Source: Stomorhina lunata
Taxonomy: Eukaryota; Arthropoda; Insecta; Diptera; Rhiniidae
Length of the DNA stretch: 64,000 nucleotides
Assembly: GCA_933228675.1 (NCBI GenBank)
Contig: OW121741.1
Span: 55,487,310-55,551,309, forward strand
Direction of reading: 5' to 3'
The position numbers were made by a program, and so were the translations under genes. Shown piece by piece: positions 1-11,202 of this stretch. The notes beneath the pieces are model-generated. The model was not told where the DNA came from. It searched no databases and worked only from the letters and a program-made list of their open reading frames with translations. Within the stretch, counting starts at the first letter, position 1. Each line of letters begins with the position of its first letter.

Positions 1-475
1 GATTGCTGGATTGAACTGAAATGGGGCGTGAGTTCATGATAGCTTCAATTTCAATAAGTGTAGTTGACAGTTCCTCGTAATTTAACCTTGCGTTAGCTAA
101 AGTGCGATAGAGATAACCTTTGGCTGACTTTACCGCCGCCTCCCAAATACGTTCAAAGTGTGGTGATCTGGGAGGTATAAATAAATAATAAATTAATAAA
201 TTCTTTGCAACAAAAAGAAAATAAATTTTTAAACAACTTATTAACGAACAGATTTTTGAGTTCTTTAAGTTGTGCGTTCTTTAATTTGTGGCATTGCCAC
301 AAATTGTGATGGTATACCACGCCGACCAATTAAACGCTTCATGGCAGCAATAAAGGCTTCTGATGATAAATCGGATACGGCTTCTATATGGACTGCCTTC
401 GTTACAAAGCATACAAAAATTGCAACATAACACTTCAGATAGGTGTATATAGGGCCACAAAACTCTATTCCGCAT
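1..475 (-). pseudogene. BEL-A integrase core (fragment, broken)
   Basis: Minus-strand remains of a BEL/Pao retrotransposon integrase, which would insert element cDNA into the genome. Positions 1-171 read on the minus strand like the family block with the catalytic Glu (P-P-R-S-P-H-F then W-E-A-A-V-K-S-A-K). Positions 281-475 read like the central core (F-V-T-K-A-V-H-I-E-A and a following A-A-M-K-R-L segment). Between them, about 172-280 is AT-rich, and the Asp-containing SDN block is not intact. Several frames are needed, so this is a relic. It continues the element whose gag and RT lie at 10346-12692; the left end runs off the window. Confidence 0.75.
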
Positions 476-516
476 CTTTCAAATGCCTCGCCGGAGTTAC
501 ACGTTCAGTTGGCAAG

Positions 517-1092
517 TTACCCATTACTTGCTGTAAGAGTTTTGATCTGTAGCGTATACAACTGATACAAGAACGTATTTACAACCTTTCGTGCAAGATT
601 TCTCGCGCCAATTATCCAACAATTTTGTGGCACAAAGGCCAAAAGTGCTTTTGGACCTGCATGGTAATTTTTTATATGAAGATCACGTAATACAACGTTG
701 ACCAAATAGCAGTCTTTAGGGAGCAAAAAAGGGTGTTTATGGTTTTCGGGAATTGTTGCATTCTGCAATCGACCTCCAACTCGAATCAATGGATATCCTT
801 TCACATTTTGAATAAACGGACTTAACGTTTTGAGAGAGCTTTTTAATTGTTTTTTTTACACAATTTTTAAAATAAAAATAAAAGTAATATTGTTGTATAA
901 GATAAATAACACAGAGTAGTGCACGATTTAGTTCTTCGGAACATAGTTCACTGGATTTGTTTTTGTATCGGAATCTAAATAACCAACATATGATACGTAA
1001 TAAATTAGTGTATGAACTCGTACTATTTATGAACTTTAGTATCCGATTTTCTTCAACTTGGCATTTCATCAGAGTTTTACGAGTTTTTGGGT
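517..1092 (-). pseudogene. BEL-A integrase zinc-binding region and RNase H-integrase linker
   Basis: The minus-strand frame 517-804 has the conserved BEL/Pao lead-in to integrase (RVGGRL, then HPFLLP) and the first part of the H2C2 zinc-binding region (LHIKNYHAGPKALLA). Upstream, 805-1092 encodes a linker with LLRIICWLFRF, a segment typical of BEL/Pao pol between RNase H and integrase. The open frame is lost at several points. This is non-functional sequence belonging to the split element BEL-A. Confidence 0.7.
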
Positions 1093-1872
1093 CTACAACA
1101 TTATCTCGCAACGGTAATATAGTTTGTGGCCAATTTTGTTTAGTTTCTTGATGGAATCGTGGACCAGAATACCATATTGATGACGATAACTCAGTGACGG
1201 AACACGTGATAAAATATCGGCAGGATTGGGGGTTGTTGGTACATGACGCCAGATGCAAGTTGAAGTCTCCTCCTGAATATCAGATATTCGATTTCCTACA
1301 AAAGTTACCAAAGTAGATGAGTGTTTTTTAAGCCACAACAGCACAATATTGGAATCTGACCATAAAAATGTTTCCGGATTAAATTTTACAAAAACTGGTG
1401 ATACCTTTGAATACAACTTAGCAAGTAAATGTGCCGCACACAATTCCAATTGAGGCATTGTTCTCTTTTTGGTAGGGGCAACACGACATTTTGATATTAT
1501 TAAATGAACAGATACTACATCTGTATCATTTACGAAACGAGCGTACAAACAGCATCCATATGCGCGCATTAACGCGTCGCAGAAACCATGCAATTGCAAC
1601 GAACCTTTACCTGGTTGAATTATGTATCTTGGTACTTTTAATATATGTACATTTTTCAAATCTTCTATAAAATTTAGAAATGATTCTTTTGTTTTTGTGT
1701 TCACTTCAGAATCCCAATCGATTTTTGTCACCCACAAATCTTGCAATAAAACTCTAGGCTGAATCACAATAGGGTAAACCAATCCCATTGGATCAATTAT
1801 AGATGAAATCAAAGATAAAATAGCACGTTTTGTCACTATAGCGTATTGCTTTTTGGGTTGGAATGAGAACAC
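1093..1872 (-). pseudogene. BEL-A RT connection and RNase H domain (fragment)
   Basis: A 259-codon minus-strand frame from BEL/Pao pol. It begins in the segment after the RT palm (residues about 10-45, with DPMGLVYPIVI), followed by the RNase H-like fold: HGFCDALMRAYGC near residues 95-107, a PQLELCAAHLLAKL helix, WSDSNIVLLWL near residues 170-180, and the family motif PNPADILSR near 213-221. The catalytic Asp of the D-A-S type block is present as D-A-L, and the WSDS Asp is intact. It lies in the same orientation as the RT pieces at 1931-2197 and 10346-10582, from which the plus-strand BEL-B insertion separates it. Confidence 0.85.
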
Positions 1873-1930
1873 AAAATTGTCTGTGGTTGGATTCCATGTA
1901 ATTCCAAGTGCATTGTAATTGTTTGTTCGT

Positions 1931-2197
1931 TTACATTATTTGTTCGTTTATTAATATTTTATTGGACTTAAATTTTGTTAGTTCAAACCCGCCTTGTTTT
2001 ATTAATAATGTTGTCTCATTTATGATTTGAGAAAGAGTTTCCAAATCATCAGCACCTGTTAAAAGATCATTAACATAAAATTGTGTTTTTATTATCTCGG
2101 AACCAAGTTTGTATATATGTTGATATTTTTCGGCTAGAAAATGCAAGCTACGAATTGCCAAGTAAGGCGATGACGACATGTGACTGTGTTTAGCTGG
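1931..2197 (-). pseudogene. BEL-A reverse transcriptase, distal half
   Basis: Minus-strand RT palm and thumb. SSPYLAIRSLHFLAEKY follows the point where BEL-B inserted, then QFYVNDLLTGADD supplies the catalytic YVND-type motif with the Asp pair partly kept (V-N-D). The minus-strand bases just before SSPYL, read in the next frame, give the expected palm sequence that continues the S-T-Y-Q end of the other half (10346-10375), so a small frameshift lies near 2175. The right-hand edge is the insertion junction with BEL-B. Confidence 0.8.
2194..2197. repeat. Target-site duplication of BEL-B, left copy
   Basis: CTGG directly before the 5' LTR is repeated as CTGG directly after the 3' LTR (10346-10349). 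CTGGT is shared if the LTR is taken to start one base later, so the duplication is 4 or 5 bp. Confidence 0.8.
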
Positions 2198-2617
2198 TGT
2201 TGACACTTAGGTCAACATATTAATTTATTACATTTATTACATTATTAATAATATTATTTGTGTCATTGTTGTAATCTACATTTAAGGTATTATTAATTAT
2301 ATTAATTTGCAACTCTTGCAATTATTTAATTTCCGCATTAACACAGAAAAATATAATAACTAGGGCATTAACCAAGAAAATTGTTCAATTGCAGAAATGC
2401 AATTATTGTTGAGTCAGTTTGTATTAAATTTCTTTTGTAATTAATTTGTATAAAACCAATTGAACAAATAAATTCTTGTGTCAGTAATAAACCAAATTTT
2501 AAAAGGTGTAATTATTATTAACATTGAGTTCTTCAGGTTAAAGTACTTGAAGAACATTCGACAAATAAAAATAGTTTTAATACAAGTTCATGTGCTTGTG
2601 TTGAATCTATTGTCAAT
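2198..2617 (+). repeat. 5' LTR of BEL-B
   Basis: Starts TGTTGACAC and matches 9926-10345 over 420 bp with no differences that I could see. It stops matching at the boundary where the 5' copy runs into the leader (CTCAACATTTGG) and the 3' copy runs into host-element sequence (CTGGTAAG). Confidence 0.93.
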
Positions 2618-2640
2618 CTCAACATTTGGTGACCCCTTTC
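2618..2640 (+). promoter_or_regulatory. Primer-binding region of BEL-B
   Basis: Directly follows the 5' LTR; contains TTTGGTGACCCC, the TGG-starting type of site expected for tRNA-primed minus-strand synthesis. The primer tRNA was not identified. Confidence 0.6.
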
Positions 2641-2824
2641 TTTTGTGTTTAAAAGTCTCCTACCACCAGCAGTAAGGAACTTGATAGCATAAAAAGAGCA
2701 ACACACATCCTTCAAATTTCTGGAGTCTTAATTCAAGGATCAGGACAACTTGAAGTAATCAGAATTTACCCCACAAGTGGTAATATCAAAAAAAAGTCGA
2801 CATAGTCTAAAATACACAGTCAAC

Positions 2825-4279
2825 ATGACAACCCTTCAGGATCTTATCGTTCAGCAACAGGCAAGGGCAAGTGGTATTGAAAAAATAATTTCGACCATAA
2901 AAAAAGCCCCAATTGAGAGAAGAACTAAAGAATTTTATGAAGGCAAAAAGAACGAACTCATTGCCCAATGGCAGGTATTTGAGAAAGCAGAAAATAGAAT
3001 TCGTGGCGACCCAACCTTATCAGAACTGGATCCTTATATTGTAACGAATCTATACAAATCAACTGGAGCAAAATACAATGCGTCAATTGAATATATTGAA
3101 ATGGAAATAATGAAACTGTCGTCCTCAAACACCAAACCAGTGCCAACCGCAAGAAACACATCAGAAGGCATCTCAGGTGGCCAGTATGTCACAGAAGAAG
3201 TGAAACACAATCTACTAAAAATGCGAGACGCCACAATATCCAAAATCATGAGCACACTGGACGACATACTAGCAAGCGAATTCCAGTACTCAAGGCAGCA
3301 ACTAGACGTCATACAAAAGGAAGTCGAGTACAACATGAAAACGATGCAGCAATTGCAAGACAAATTATGCAGCGAAAATATCGAGCACGACATACATGCA
3401 TTCTTAACCCAACAAACAGAAATCACGAACAAGATAATGCAAATTGAAGGCCTAAAGGCAACTTTAATTCCAGAACCAATCAATCAACCAACATTCCAAC
3501 AGGATAACCACACACAATATCTTCCAAAGGTAACAATACCAAATTTTAATGGGGATTACATGAATTGGCAACCTTTTTATGATATGTTCAACGAGATGAT
3601 ACACAAGAAGGCAATGCCAGCTATCCAGAAAATGTGGTTTTTAAAGACAAACATATCCGGAGAAGCCGCAAGATTAATACAGAACCTTTCATTAACGGAA
3701 ACTAACTACGAAACGGCTTGGAAAACACTGCAAGACCGCTTTAATAATCCACGAATATTGACAAATAACATCATAAACAGATTGTTGAATCAGCCAAAAA
3801 TAGCTGAGAACCCCTCTTCTGCAGCTATAAAGGGGTTGCACGACACAACACGCGAATGCTGTGCAGCACTCAACAATTTGAACATTAATACATCGACGTG
3901 GGACCCCATATTGGTCAACATATTATTAAAGAAACTAGACCATGGAACGCACATATTATATGAACAGTCCATACAGCTACCAAGATCATTACCATCATTA
4001 GAAGAACTTTTGGGATTCCTGGAAACCAGATTTCAGTCATTAGAAGCCGTCGGAAGAACACAAACTACTCCAAAAAGAACTTTATCTGCAGCAACCGCTT
4101 CTAAAGACAATAACCATTGCAAATTATGCAACAATGGAATTCATCAGTTGTATTATTGCAACCGGTTTTTATCGTGGTCAGTGCCCGAACGATTAAGGTG
4201 GATACAGCAACAGAAACTCTGTGTTAACTGTTTCAAGGGTGATCATATGTCACGACAATGCACATCAAGTTCCATGTAG
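2825..4279 (+). pseudogene. gag: BEL-B gag (DUF1759-type capsid plus zinc knuckles), early stop
   Basis: Structural protein that would form the particle and package element RNA. I chose the ATG at 2825 (MTTLQDLIVQQQARASG), which is typical for BEL/Pao gag; the frame is open 48 bases further upstream. Residues about 1-220 are helical and charged. Residues about 235-390 hold the DUF1759 block (PKVTIPNFNGDYMNWQPFYD, then ISGEAARLIQNL). Two Cys/His clusters follow: CKLCNNGIHQLYYC, and LCVNCFKGDHMSRQC near the end. The frame stops at 4277-4279, before the usual third cluster, which continues in another frame across a 10-A run; so a break lies at about 4275-4300. Confidence 0.88.
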
Positions 4280-4554
4280 AAAATGTAAAAAAAAAACACA
4301 ACAGTTTAGTACATTTAGACAGTCATCCACGAAATACCAACACACTAAATTCACCATCCCCCAACTCTCCCACTGGTAGCAATACACAACCATCAACGGT
4401 AGCATCAGCTAACCACTCTGGGGCGCGGAAGGGATACGTGCTATTAGCCACAGCTCGCGTAAAAATTACAGGCAGTAATGGACGGTCTGGAGTCTTCAAG
4501 GCCAATTGGCCAATCCAGAATTCAACACCACTGCAAATATTGACGTTTTATTAG
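4258..4554 (+). pseudogene. BEL-B gag-protease junction with protease mostly deleted
   Basis: A short frame that continues the gag tail after the break (KKHNSLVHLDSHPR), a Ser/Pro/Thr-rich linker, then VLLATARVKITGSNG, which in BEL/Pao elements opens the A17-type aspartic protease. The catalytic Asp block that should follow is absent: at about 4490-4510 the sequence jumps straight to the N-P-E-F-N-T-T segment that normally lies well past the protease. This is a deletion of most of the protease. The neighbouring minus-strand element BEL-A keeps that block (LLDSCSQANLV, 11203-11625), which supports this reading. Confidence 0.75.
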
Positions 4555-6173
4555 GCGCTGAATACTACCTCGAGTTGTTGACCACCGGTAAAATCCAACT
4601 CTCACCAGAATTACCAATTTTAAGAAACACAAGGCTGGGTTGGATTGTAAGTGGAAGAATAAGAGATAATACCAGCAACTCAGCAATATGCGCAGTGCAC
4701 GGTGTAAGCGAAGCAGACACAGATGAGCTGATACAGAGATTCTGGAGACTAGACGAAATTGATGCTGACAACACCTTCAGTGTACAAGAAAAACTATGCG
4801 AACAACAATTCATTCAAACAACCACGAGAAATAATGAGGGTAGATTTGTAGTGCGCCTTTGCCTTTCAGAAAACCCAAGCTGTTTAGGAGATACGAAAAG
4901 GTTGGCCTTTTCAAGGTTACTTGCCTTGGAAAGGCGTCTTGCTATGAATCCAGACCTAAAAAGGCAATATATTGACTTCATGAAGGAGTATGAAGAGTTG
5001 GGCCACATGACCCGTATAAACAACTCTGAGGTTATGGATCCTCACTATTACATCCCGCATCATTGTGTAATCAAACCTGAAAGTAAAACTACTAAACTAC
5101 GAGTAGTGTTTGATGCGTCGGCAAAATCATCATCAGGAATATCCCTCAACGACATATTATGCGTTGGCCCACCAACACAAGGAGACCTTTTTGGAATGAT
5201 ATTACGATTCCGAACTCCAACATTTGTGTTTTGTACGGACATTGAAAAAATGTATCGACAAATTCTCATTGATCCCGAAGACCGTAACATGCAACTTATT
5301 TATTGGAGAAATAATTCAAATGAAGCAGTAGGAACATACCAACTTAATACTGTGACGTATGGAACTTCTGCTGCCCCTTATTTGGCAACAAAATGTTTGC
5401 AACAATTAGCAGATAGAAACATGGAAAAATATCCATTAGGCGCTACAGCATTAAAACACGACTTTTATGTGGACGATGGTATGAGTGGATCCAACAACCT
5501 CCTAACAGCAATAGAAATACAACGGCAATTGACAAGTCTGTTACAAGAAGCTGGTTTTAACCTAAGAAAATGGTGCGCAAATCACTCCAAGCTGTTAAGT
5601 GGCATCCCCCCCGAAAATGTACAGCTGAACCTAGATTTCGATAACCAATCGACCAAGATCTTGGGATTAACATGGAATCCCAAGGCAGATGTTCTTTGCC
5701 TCAGAGCAGACATTCAAGAAACCAATAAAATCACCAAACGCACGGTAACATCAGATCTAGCCCGAATATTTGATCCTTTAGGAATCGCCGGTCCAGTGGT
5801 GGTCTCCGCTAAAATGTTTATACAACAACTATGGCAATTACAACTTTCATGGGATGAACCACTACCAGCAACCCTTAATAATCAATGGGCTACATTCCGT
5901 CAAAATTTGAAACATCTTAATAATTTAAACATCAACAGGCACGTGTTTGATGGCGAAAGTCCAAGCGATGCACAGATACACACATTCGTAGATGCTTCTG
6001 AAAAGGCGTACGGCGCCACAGTATACATACGTTCCAAGCTTCGAGATGGGCGACTCATAGTGAGACTTCTATGTGCCAAGTCACGTATTGCTCCTATAAA
6101 AAAGGTGACTTTACCAAGGTTGGAGCTATGGGGCCCAACTCACTACAAAGGTGAAAAAGGAACTACGAGCTGA
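4506..6173 (+). pseudogene. pol: BEL-B reverse transcriptase and start of RNase H
   Basis: Copies element RNA to DNA. The frame starts in the linker (TTANIDVLLGAEYYLELL, GWIVSG), then the RT domain: HHCVIKPESKTTKLRVVFDA near residues 180-200, SLNDILCVGPPTQGDL, the first catalytic Asp in FCTDIEKMYRQI, and the active-site pair in HDFYVDDGMSG near residues 320-330. The BEL/Pao-specific region follows (ARIFDPLGIAGPVVV), then the RNase H opening THTFVDASEKAYGATVYIR and LPRLELWG. At about 6125-6160 a small deletion or frameshift ends the frame; RNase H resumes in the frame starting at 6151. The catalytic residues visible up to the break are intact. Confidence 0.9.
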
Positions 6174-9100
6174 AAACACACCTACATATCTATGGTCGGA
6201 TTCTGAGATAGTGCTTCATTGGATCAATTCAGCACCATCCTCTCTTCGCACATTTGTAGCGAATAGAGTAAGTAAGATCCAAGAACAAACCATAGGCATT
6301 CAATGGCGACACGTCAGCTCAAAGCAAAATCCGGCTGATCTCATTTCAAGAGGTGTGAATCCAGAAAAATTATCACAGTGTAGCCTATGGTTTTTTGGCC
6401 CAATGTTTTTACACGGCAACGTCAATCAATGGCCAAAGGAGTTTAATAAACATCAGGCACCGTCTTCCTCCGAAGAATTAAGGCAAATTTCTGTCAGTGC
6501 TTTTTCAACAACTTCAGCTTCATTAGAAGATATCATATATAAAATCGAAAATCGCAACTCGTTCAAGACACTTCTAAGGATTGTAGCATACATACAGCGT
6601 TTCATTCGCAATACCAAGATACCGAAGAATGAAAGACCGGCTAACAATACACTAAGCCCTCTAGAACTCAATTCAGCTAAACTTCTTATAGTCAAGGCCA
6701 TGCAATCCTCAGAATTTAAAAATGAAATGAGTACACTTAAGAGAGGAGATGAACTCGATAAGAAAAGTTCCATATGCGGTTTGTCACCTTTCCTTGATGA
6801 AAATGATATACTACGCGTCGGTGGAAGGTTAAATGCTTCAAGAATTTCATACAATGCTAAACACCCGATACTCCTTCCATACAACGATCCAATTTCAAAA
6901 TTAATAATGCGAATGCTGCACCACGACAATCATCATTGCGGCCCACAAACCTTACTATCCGTCTCTAGACAACAATTTTGGATAATAAAGGGGAAGTCAA
7001 TGGCCAGACACATCGTTCAATCCTGCGTTCGATGTACAAGAGCAAGACCGAAGCTAATGCAACAAATTATGGGAGAATTGCCAGCCTGTAGAGTGACCCC
7101 GACTCGGCCATTTCTAATATCAGGAGTTGACTACTGTGGTCCACTGTGGGTCCACTACAAGTTAAGAGGTAAGAGACCTCACAAAGTGTACATTGCAGTA
7201 TTCATCTGTTTCTCAACAAAAGCAGTACATTTAGAAGTAGTAAGCGACCTTACTACAGAAGCATTCATTGGAGCTCTCAAGAGATTCATTGCACGTCGAG
7301 GACGTTGTCAAACCATATATTCGGACAACGCAACAAACTTCATTGGGGCACAAAATCAGCTTAATGAACTGAAGACCGCTATATTTACCAAACATGCACA
7401 AGAAGCAATAACTCGTTCTTGCAGTAATGATGGAATAGAATTCAAATTTATTCCTCCTCGCGCTCCCCACTTCGGGGGGTTATGGGAGGCAGCTGTTAAA
7501 TCAGCAAAACAATTATTACTACGTAGCGTATCAACGGCTTCTTTGACACATGAGGAATTAGAAACAGTCATCATTAAAATCGAGGCTATTCTAAACTCAC
7601 GACCACTAACACCTCTGTCTAGTGATCCAAATGATTTAACGGCATTGACTCCCGGCCATTTTTTAATCGGAGAACCACTGACGGCACAAGTAGACTCTGA
7701 AGCAACAAATACAACTACTTCCTTGGCAAGGAGATGGAATCTTGTATCTCAGCTTAAGCATGAATTTTGGACTCGATGGTCCGTGGAATATTTGCACCAC
7801 CTACAAGAAAAACAGAAATGGAAAACGTCATCTGAAAATGCGAAGGAGGGAAGGTTAGTCATAATAAAGGAAGACAATTTACCAGTAATGCAATGGCCGC
7901 TGGGAAGAATCCTCAAAACTTATGAGGGTGCCGATGGCAAGGTTAGAGTGGCAGATGTAAAGACAGCCTCCGGAATAAAGCGAAGACCCATTCACAGATT
8001 AGCGCCACTAATTCAGGAGGAAGAATTGCAAACAAGTAAAGCTTCCAAGCCCACTCACTCAGTACAGGCTGATGAACCAGACATTCCACCATTTAAAAAA
8101 CCTAGGTCTGTTTCCAGCTCAATATTGCTCACATTGATAACAACGTTACTCCTACTCCCCGCGGTAATGAGCAGGAACGTTAAAATAAAAAATTTTCATA
8201 GTAACCCAGGATTGTACTTTGAGGGAATCGGAAGCGTAAAACTGATTACGGCTGAATGGAGACTAATGATCTACTACGACCTATCACCATTTATTTCCGA
8301 GTTAAGGGCTTTCCAGTCAGGAACAACTACCTTGCAACAACTATGTTCACCCATTATACACAATTCCACTTGCAACATATTGACGACGAACTTAAATCAA
8401 TTAAGGGAAGAATTGATTGAAGAGAAGGAGCTATTCTCAAGCAGCAGAGTAAGGAGGGGAGCTCTCAATATTGTAGGGAACGTCGCACGGTCCTTGTTTG
8501 GAGTTCTGGATTCCGACTATGCAAATGAAATGTCAAACACCATAAGGCAGGCTAAGGGTGAAACAGATTATCTTTTTCAACTACTTAAAAATCAAACATC
8601 CATTATTGACTCAACCATTAATATCATCAAACAAGATGAACGCAACTCTCAAGGACAATTAATGGAAATTGTCAACAAGGTCAATGAACAGGAGAATGCA
8701 ATAGCCAAGCAATCTGATCAAATCAGTCGAACACAATCAATATCTCTTTTAGCCAACCAATTGACGTTAACCGCAATAAATTTACAAAGAGTTGAAAGGG
8801 AAATCATTGATGTCTTAACCGACAGCCACCATGGGAAGGTTAGCCCACTTTTGTTGTCCCCAACACAGCTAAGCCAAGAGCTAAGTATAATAAAGGCGCA
8901 CCTTCCAACACAACGAACCCTTCCAATTGAAGACGACGGTTTAATACAACTATACAAATTAATGAAGGTCAAGGGAGCAGTGACAAAGGGCGAAGTAATA
9001 TTCGAAGTCATCCTGCCTTTAGTCAACCATCAGTTCTTAGAACTGTTCAACATAATACCCGTCCCAACTATAAAGAACAACACTCTAATATCAATCAATG

Positions 9101-9627
9101 GAGAAGAATCAATTCTAGCTATAAACCACCATAGAGACGAATACATTCCATTCACAACTCACGAACTATCAAACTGCATCGAGGCCAAGAGTGACGTTTT
9201 TATCTGCAGTAACAAGCAGTTCAAATTAAGAAAAAATGAAGAGAACGATTCCTGCGAATTCAACATATTTAACAATCGACAAACAACCAAGTGTAAGTTC
9301 ATTCAATTGATAGGCAATTCAACTTGGACACAACTAAAAAATCCAAACAAATGGATCTTCGCAACTACCTCAAAATTAGAAATTTCAGCAGTTTGCGGTG
9401 CCAACTCTACCCAATACACATTAAGAGGCACTGGAATACTGGAGCTCGAACCAAGCTGCACACTCAAGGGTACCTTCATCACAATTCAAGGTCATTTTGG
9501 GTTATCTAACACCTTACATACGTCATACACACAACTGATGCCTATAGATTACATTAGCGAACCACAGGAGATAACTAAAATATTCAACACCACCAACAAC
9601 CAGCTCGAGACCCATCTGAACCAATGA
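6151..9627 (+). pseudogene. BEL-B RNase H end, integrase and envelope-like protein in one frame
   Basis: An 1158-codon frame. Residues about 1-70: distal RNase H (YLWSDSEIVLHWI, QNPADLISRG). About 220-300: integrase zinc-binding HHCGPQTLLSVSRQQFW and CVRCTRARP. About 325-470: catalytic core with Asp in GVDYCGPLW and YSDNATNFIGA and Glu in FGGLWEAAVKSAK. About 520-620: the DUF5641-type tail (RRWNLVSQLKHEFWTRWS). From about 650 an envelope-like part follows with no stop between: a hydrophobic segment (SSSILLTLITTLLLLPAVMS), a furin-type R-V-R-R site at about 8443-8457 followed by GALNIVGNVARSLFGVLD (baculovirus F/errantivirus-like fusion region), then coiled-coil and Cys-rich ectodomain. The stop at 9625-9627 precedes the membrane anchor. 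Direct pol-env fusion recalls Drosophila roo. Confidence 0.88.
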
Positions 9628-9876
9628 AATTCTCTTAGCAGACAACTAAATGAATCAACCGTTATTCGTATACCAAACCTCATCAAGTCCAATAGTCTCC
9701 ACCATCATACCGTAAGCTATTCCGCACTGGTCATCTCCGTATCACTCCTGATAGCCATCTTAGGCTTCAAACAATATTCAAAACAGCACAAGAACACCAA
9801 TTATAAATGCAACAAACATATTCCTCAGCCAGCCCCACGCACAGGGGCCTTCATCATTGATATAGTGGACACCTGA
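9628..9876 (+). pseudogene. BEL-B envelope-like C-terminus with membrane anchor, after an in-frame stop
   Basis: Downstream of the TGA at 9625-9627, the same frame stays open for 82 more codons and ends at TGA 9874-9876. It encodes a hydrophobic stretch (ALVISVSLLIAILGF) of membrane-span length, then a basic tail (KQYSKQHKN). This is what should close an envelope-like protein, so the TGA is best read as a point disruption. Stop-codon readthrough cannot be excluded from sequence. Confidence 0.75.
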
Positions 9877-9915
9877 ATTCGATCAACTTGCGTCATCACC
9901 GACCATGAGTTAATG

Positions 9916-9925
9916 CGGGGGAGAA
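9916..9925 (+). promoter_or_regulatory. Polypurine tract of BEL-B
   Basis: A purine-rich run (GGGGGAGAA) directly before the 3' LTR; the usual primer site for plus-strand DNA synthesis. Confidence 0.8.
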
Positions 9926-10345
9926 TGTTGACACTTAGGTCAACATATTAATTTATTACATTTATTACATTATTAATAATATTATTTGTGTCATTGTTGT
10001 AATCTACATTTAAGGTATTATTAATTATATTAATTTGCAACTCTTGCAATTATTTAATTTCCGCATTAACACAGAAAAATATAATAACTAGGGCATTAAC
10101 CAAGAAAATTGTTCAATTGCAGAAATGCAATTATTGTTGAGTCAGTTTGTATTAAATTTCTTTTGTAATTAATTTGTATAAAACCAATTGAACAAATAAA
10201 TTCTTGTGTCAGTAATAAACCAAATTTTAAAAGGTGTAATTATTATTAACATTGAGTTCTTCAGGTTAAAGTACTTGAAGAACATTCGACAAATAAAAAT
10301 AGTTTTAATACAAGTTCATGTGCTTGTGTTGAATCTATTGTCAAT
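9926..10345 (+). repeat. 3' LTR of BEL-B
   Basis: 420 bp, TGTTGACAC to TTGTCAAT, matching 2198-2617 throughout. The CTGG target copy follows at 10346-10349. Confidence 0.93.
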
Positions 10346-10960
10346 CTGGTAAGTAGATATTGGTTGGTCCTCGTTATGCCTCCACAATATTCGTTGAAAT
10401 GAACGATGTGATGGATGTACCATTACCATTCTGTACATTTTTGTGATGTCACTTGTTAAAGAGTACTTTGAAAGTCTAAAACGAATCAGCAACAAAAACA
10501 GTTCTTCTTGTATTGTAGGACCAATGCACAAAATATCGTTTAATGATTTTATTGATGTTGTTTTTGACGATGCATCAAACACAACACGTAATTTAGTACT
10601 TTCGCTAGACGGTTTAAGAACGTATTGATGGGTTTTTCAAGTTCTGGCTCTATTTTTGTCATGTGTCCTAATTCTTCTTATTTTTTCATAAACTGTGAAT
10701 ATTGCTGTTTTATGCTAGAATTACATGACAGCCGCTTTTCTAAATACATTTTGAAAACGTTTTAACGCTATTTTGTATGATGAGCCAAGAGTTGAAGGGT
10801 CATCCTTTAACGGCAGCATCACTTGAACTCTTCCATTATCTAAAATTTGAACGTTTTTTATAAAGTTGGTTTCGCAAGCTAGGTGCTCTGCATTATAGTT
10901 TGCTGGTTTTGAGATTTTCTCGAGAGACCACAATAATTCAAGTTGTTTATTCAAATATTC
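10346..10960 (-). pseudogene. BEL-A reverse transcriptase, proximal half, and protease-RT linker
   Basis: Minus-strand BEL/Pao pol. The 10721-10954 frame is the linker before RT (MLPLKDDPSTLGSSYKIALK). The 10346-10582 frame carries the first RT blocks: MFDASSKTTSIKSLNDILC, the Asp-bearing TSDITKMYRMVMVHPSHRSF, and S-T-Y-Q at the cut site. The sequence continues at 2197 on the other side of BEL-B. Frames are broken at about 10620-10720, so it is a pseudogene older than BEL-B. Confidence 0.85.
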
Positions 10961-11202
10961 ATCAGTGTTTTTTTTATTGTAGTATATAATTGAATTTTTT
11001 GTAAAGTTGTTAATGTTTTATAGCTTCCAGAAACGACGTAACCAAAACTAGTTTCTTGCAGAATAGGTAAGTCATTTCCAAGTTTTATCTTGTTCGTACC
11101 GAGAAAATGCTTCTGAACCTATTAACATGTCGATTGGTTGAGACTCATTAAAACCCTCGTCAGCTAAATTTATATTCGATGGTAAATTCCAATGTTTGAT
11201 GT

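Larger units (their letters stand above)
2198..10345 (+). mobile_element. BEL-B: full-length roo-like BEL/Pao LTR retrotransposon inserted in BEL-A
   Basis: An 8.1-kb plus-strand element. Order: 420-bp LTR (2198-2617), primer-binding region, gag (2825-4279), protease remnant, RT, RNase H, integrase and envelope-like region (4506-9876), polypurine tract (9916-9925), 420-bp LTR (9926-10345). It sits inside the RT of the minus-strand element BEL-A with a CTGG(T) duplication. On reading through, I found no difference between the two LTRs, so the insertion looks young. Yet four separate coding breaks are present: near 4275, a protease deletion near 4490-4510, RNase H near 6125-6160, and a stop at 9625. 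It probably moved using proteins supplied by an intact relative; that is inference. Confidence 0.93.

Noticed and set aside
3034..3483. 149-codon minus-strand frame opposite BEL-B gag, and similar frames at 6453-6929 and 7231-7574
   Set aside because: Antisense of well-supported gag and pol coding sequence with no recognisable domain.
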